Source: Prevotella sp.
GTDB lineage: Bacteria > Bacteroidota > Bacteroidia > Bacteroidales > Bacteroidaceae
Assembly: GCA_017442825.1 (NCBI GenBank)
Contig: JAFRYZ010000014.1
Coordinates: 17,164-81,163, forward strand
Direction: 5' to 3'
Length of the DNA stretch: 64,000 nt
Position numbers and translations under genes: made by a program. Position 1 is the stretch's first letter; every line of letters starts with the position of its first letter. This document shows positions 61,006 to 64,000 of the stretch, in pieces. The notes under the pieces were generated by a model. The model was not told where the DNA came from, did no database searches, and worked only from the letters and a program-made list of their open reading frames with translations.

Positions 61006-62349
61006 TTAAAAAGGTTTCTCGTCGAGCATTTCAAAACCACAATATGGTACGAGAACTTTTGGGACGCGGATGCCATCTGGTGTCTGATTATTCTCCATGA
61101 TGGCGGCAACGATGCGGGGCAGGGCGAGTGCTGAACCGTTCAATGTGTGGCACAGCTCGATTTTCTTGTCCTCGGCATGGCGATAGCGGCACTTCAAGCG
61201 GTTTGCTTGATAGGTGTCGAAGTTGCTGACGGACGAAACCTCCAACCAACGCTTTTGTGCTTCGGAATAAACCTCAAAGTCGTAGCAAATAGCCGATGTG
61301 AAACTCTGATCGCCACCGCAGAGCAACAGAATACGGTAGGGCAGTTCCAGTTTCTTCAGCAAACCTTCCACGTGCTCCAGCATCTCCTTGTGGCTCTCCT
61401 TTGAGTGCTCAGGTGTATCAATTCGTACGATCTCAATCTTCGAGAACTCATGCAGGCGGTTCAATCCGCGCACATCCTTGCCGTAGGAACCAGCTTCTCG
61501 ACGGAAACACTCTGTATAGGCACAGTTCTTGATAGGCAAGTCTTTCTCGTCGAGGATGACATCACGATAGATATTAGTGACAGGAACCTCTGCCGTAGGA
61601 ATCAGATAGAGGTCGTCAAGGTCGCAATGGTACATCTGTCCTTCTTTATCAGGCAACTGACCTGTGCCGTAGCCGGAAGCAGCATTGACAACTGTCGGTG
61701 GCATCAGTTCGGTGTAACCGCTCTTGCGGGCTTCGTCGAGGAAGAAGTTGATGAGTGCGCGTTGCAGACGTGCGCCCTTGCCGACATAAACGGGGAATCC
61801 AGCACCGGTAATCTTCACACCCAGGTCGAAGTCGATGAGGTTGTATTTCTTTGCCAGTTCCCAATGGGGCAGTGGGATATAGTCTGCATCTCCGATTGAC
61901 AGTGAGGGATTGACACTCCAGTTGCCTACAGTGTCTCCCTCTTTGCATTCGCAGAGGTTGCTTTTCACAACATGGTTGTCTTCTGCTGCAATTCCTTCAG
62001 GAACTTCGTCGTAGGGGATGTTTGGAATCTGACAGAGCAGTGTCGTCAGTTCTTGCTCAGCTGCTTCCATCGTCTCCTTCATGGTCTTCTCGGTAGCTTT
62101 CAGTTCGCCCACTTTATTCTTGATATCATTAGCTTCGTCGCGTTTGCCTTCTTTCATCAACATGCCAATCTGCTTCGAAAGCTGGTTGCTTTCCGCTTTC
62201 GTTGCGTCCATTTTCTGCTGAGCTTCACGGCGTCGCTTGTCCGTTGCCAAGACATTTTCGATAGCTTCCTTTGCGCCTTTGAAGTGTTTCTTCTCCAAGC
62301 CGCGTATGACTTTCTCTGTATCTTCCTTAATCAGGTTCAGTGTGAGCAT
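61006..62349 (-). CDS. serS: Serine-tRNA ligase
   Basis: 447 residues. Long N-terminal coiled coil (residues 25-105) that recognises the variable arm of tRNA-Ser, then a class II catalytic core with PTAEVPVTN, FRREAGSYGKDVRGLNRLHEFSKIE (motif 2) and LNGSALALPRIVAAIMENNQ (motif 3). Full length with all motifs. It has its own promoter and terminator, so it is a single-gene unit. Confidence 0.96.
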   Translation of the reverse strand: MLTLNLIKEDTEKVIRGLEKKHFKGAKEAIENVLATDKRRREAQQKMDATKAESNQLSKQIGMLMKEGKRDEANDIKNKVGELKATEKTMKETMEAAEQELTTLLCQIPNIPYDEVPEGIAAEDNHVVKSNLCECKEGDTVGNWSVNPSLSIGDADYIPLPHWELAKKYNLIDFDLGVKITGAGFPVYVGKGARLQRALINFFLDEARKSGYTELMPPTVVNAASGYGTGQLPDKEGQMYHCDLDDLYLIPTAEVPVTNIYRDVILDEKDLPIKNCAYTECFRREAGSYGKDVRGLNRLHEFSKIEIVRIDTPEHSKESHKEMLEHVEGLLKKLELPYRILLLCGGDQSFTSAICYDFEVYSEAQKRWLEVSSVSNFDTYQANRLKCRYRHAEDKKIELCHTLNGSALALPRIVAAIMENNQTPDGIRVPKVLVPYCGFEMLDEKPF

Positions 62350-62386
62350 AATGCTATTCCTTTCTGTTGTTTTTATTAATTGGCTG

Positions 62387-62418
62387 CAAAGGTAGTGAAA
62401 GCTTAATGAAAAGCCAAA
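62387..62418 (-). promoter_or_regulatory. serS promoter
   Basis: On the minus strand TTTG (62415-62418), 20 bases, TACCTTTG (62387-62394). The -33 box is inside the hairpin at 62408-62433. Confidence 0.7.
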
Positions 62419-62433
62419 TTTATTTTGGCTTTT
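62408..62433 (-). terminator. Terminator upstream of serS
   Basis: AAAAGCCAAA and TTTGGCTTTT form a near-perfect stem. On the minus strand it would end transcripts coming from the 55-residue gene and the DUF5700-like gene. Confidence 0.65.
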
Positions 62434-62453
62434 CTGAGACGCATCCTACCTGC

Positions 62454-62621
62454 TTAGTCAAGCGGCAAAGCCGAGTGGAATTCCTTTTTTAGGTTCTGTG
62501 ACCCAAAGGAGTCAACCAATGTCTGGAATTTCAAAATTCCATCTACAAGGAAGACCATGAAGACAAACCAGCAGATAAAGAAGATGGCTGTATATTTGAT
62601 TTTACGTTTTCTCAGATTCAT
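62454..62621 (-). CDS. 55-residue predicted membrane protein
   Basis: A short frame with ATG at 62621 and TAA at 62454. It begins MNLRKRKIKY, a strongly basic head, followed by one hydrophobic helix (TAIFFICWFVFMVFLVDGIL) and a polar tail ending FHSALPLD. The basic side should stay in the cytoplasm. It lies on the same strand as the DUF5700-like gene, 44 bases after it, and is followed by a terminator. The pattern looks real, but I do not recognise a family. Confidence 0.6.
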   Translation of the reverse strand: MNLRKRKIKYTAIFFICWFVFMVFLVDGILKFQTLVDSFGSQNLKKEFHSALPLD

Positions 62622-62665
62622 TTGATTATATCGATAAATTGGAATTTGCGATAACGCACAAGCTA

Positions 62666-63757
62666 CTACTCGACTTGATGTAGATACCTTACCATTTCTT
62701 TGGATAGCAGATATTCCTGACCTCCCCGCTTATTTCTTCGAAAAGCCGCTTCATTGTAGAGTTCCGCAAAAGTGGCGGGGTTGTCAAATGCTTCAATCAG
62801 CTCTTTCTGTAGTCCCTCTTCACAGATCAATCGAGCCATGTAATATCCAGTTGGGTGCCCATTGAAAACTAAGAGATCGGCTACGGGAGCATATTCTCCC
62901 TTTACAGGATTGACTTGATATACGGATAGCAGTGAATCCAGTTTCTGCAGCGTCTTGGAGGAATTTTGATATTCGTGAAGATACAACGACTCGAAGGAGG
63001 CTCCGTACCGAGTGTACATCGCCTCCGGATGTTCTCCTTTGTCTATCAAATCTGCGATTCCTTCATTCTCAAAGCAATTAAAGATTTTCCAGAAGGAATT
63101 TCCTGGCTCGTCAGTTAGGGCAGTTTCCCTGTAGTTGTGGAAGAACTCGTGAGCAAGTAGGCGGACAATTTCCTCTTCTGTCATATCCATAGCCAAGTTT
63201 AAATCTAACAATACAGAATGGTCTCTGACACTGGCATCTGGTATAGTGCAAATTAGATATAGGTCATTCAAGGAAACTTCTCCTAAGACAGCCCGTTTGG
63301 GAAGGTATTTCTTTACGAGTCGGTCTGCTTTGGACAATAGTTCTGGGAAATCTGTTTCTTCCATGAATCGCCGAGCTTCATCATGCCTTCTGGCCAACTT
63401 ACACATGTTTTGGGTCATAAGTGTCTGGTAGTCGCTCGCATCTGGAGTTAAGAGCAACACACTGTCAACCTCCGCGTCTTTATCTGGTGAAAAAGCTAAT
63501 TCTGTAGCTGCTTTTAACATGGAGCGAAGGACATCCCTCCGCCTCGTTGCAAGGTATTTTCGATAGCCTTCCGTATCAAATACCCGTTCCCATGTTTCCT
63601 CGTCAACATCTTTTCTAGAGCGAATATCCTCCCCAATATCAAGAATGCCAAACGCCGAATCAGAAGAATACTTCTTTACAAACGAGTCTACCTGACCATG
63701 GCATGGAAGATTAGAAAAGAGAAGTAAATTAATTAATACAAGGTGATACAGTTTCAT
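62666..63757 (-). CDS. DUF5700-like putative zinc protease
   Basis: 363 residues with a signal peptide (MKLYHLVLINLLLFSNLPCHG). The gluzincin motif HEFFH (203-207) is followed by NEGIAD with Glu232, a plausible third zinc ligand. The rest is mostly helical. This layout fits DUF5700 proteins, which are predicted zinc-dependent proteases; substrate unknown. The gene precedes the 55-residue membrane protein on the same strand. Confidence 0.8.
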   Translation of the reverse strand: MKLYHLVLINLLLFSNLPCHGQVDSFVKKYSSDSAFGILDIGEDIRSRKDVDEETWERVFDTEGYRKYLATRRRDVLRSMLKAATELAFSPDKDAEVDSVLLLTPDASDYQTLMTQNMCKLARRHDEARRFMEETDFPELLSKADRLVKKYLPKRAVLGEVSLNDLYLICTIPDASVRDHSVLLDLNLAMDMTEEEIVRLLAHEFFHNYRETALTDEPGNSFWKIFNCFENEGIADLIDKGEHPEAMYTRYGASFESLYLHEYQNSSKTLQKLDSLLSVYQVNPVKGEYAPVADLLVFNGHPTGYYMARLICEEGLQKELIEAFDNPATFAELYNEAAFRRNKRGGQEYLLSKEMVRYLHQVE

Positions 63758-63792
63758 TAAAATTCCGATTTATCTGTTTGTCTTTTCGAAAT

Positions 63793-64000
63793 CTATTCCT
63801 TACTCTGCTTGAAGAGCCAGTCCCTGACGGGGGCAATCTTGTAGCCGTAGTCAAACGAGGCCATGTGCTCCATGGCACGGCCCGTTTCCGGGAGTACGCT
63901 GCCTGCCTCCCACTTGATGAAGTTGATGTTGCCGCCACGGGCTATCAGCTGCTCGGCCAATCGCTCCTGCTCTTCGACGGGGAGTTTGGCACTCCACGAA
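63793..64000 (-). CDS. C-terminal part of a gene cut by the window edge
   Basis: The minus strand is open from the window end to a TAG at 63793, giving the last 68 residues of a protein. It starts SWSAKLPVEEQERLAEQLI and ends GYKIAPVRDWLFKQSKE. The codon pattern and composition look coding, and the other frames contain stops or odd composition. I do not recognise the family. The gap to the DUF5700-like gene is 35 bases, so they may be co-transcribed. Confidence 0.65.
   Translation of the reverse strand, partial: SWSAKLPVEEQERLAEQLIARGGNINFIKWEAGSVLPETGRAMEHMASFDYGYKIAPVRDWLFKQSKE

Overview
The window is a piece of a Bacteroidota chromosome, most like the order Bacteroidales and a Prevotella-type genus. 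Many genes are preceded by the Bacteroidota promoter pair (TTTG about 19-21 bases before TAnnTTTG), and clear Shine-Dalgarno sites are absent. Marker families include GldE, a DUF4494 protein, an EFR1-type ferredoxin protein, a BspA-like leucine-rich-repeat protein, several secreted proteins ending in short type IX secretion (T9SS)-like tails, and an EF-G2-type elongation factor. No phage, insertion sequence, integrase, CRISPR array or rRNA was seen. Most of the window is housekeeping or envelope DNA, with one surface-protein region at 30-38 kb.

Layout. 0-8 kb: rpmI-rplT, then an AraC regulator divergent from a five-gene tripartite export operon (outer membrane channel, membrane-fusion lipoprotein, double ATPase, two ABC-2 permeases). 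8-12 kb: tex divergent from an ABC-F ATPase. 12-18 kb: M13 peptidase; then metA, a U32 peptidase-family (RlhA-like) gene and a membrane lipoprotein in an overlapping operon. 18-24.7 kb: TonB-dependent receptor, PMCA-type Ca2+ ATPase, low-molecular-weight phosphatase, small lipoprotein. 24.8-29.8 kb: icd, acn and citrate synthase, which together convert oxaloacetate and acetyl-CoA to 2-oxoglutarate. 30-34 kb: two tandem DUF4832-like secreted proteins. 34.2-38 kb: a BspA-like protein behind a roughly 390-base structured leader. 38-44.4 kb: SLC13 carrier, a metal-chelate binding lipoprotein and its permease with no ATPase gene nearby, and hemW. 44.5-47.4 kb: EF-G2 and four tRNA genes. 47.4-52.3 kb: hypothetical gene, ssb, gldE, CPBP-type membrane protein, DUF4494, YggS. 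52.4-56.6 kb: proS, ferredoxin protein and M6 protease on the minus strand. 56.8-64 kb: OmpA lipoprotein, mtgA, uvrD/pcrA, serS, a 55-residue membrane protein, a DUF5700-like protease, and a gene cut by the window end.

Three observations stand out. First, the BspA-like gene has a long leader in which a 10-bp stem and a terminator-like hairpin share the same bases, as in an attenuator or riboswitch. Second, the EF-G paralogue has lost the catalytic switch-II histidine and the switch-I RGIT motif. Third, short palindromic and tandem repeats lie between genes and also in frame inside conserved genes (HemW, Ca2+ ATPase, U32 protein, DUF4832 proteins). One 31-base sequence occurs twice, 27 kb apart, once inside a reading frame and once between genes. 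All family assignments come from reading motifs, not from searches.
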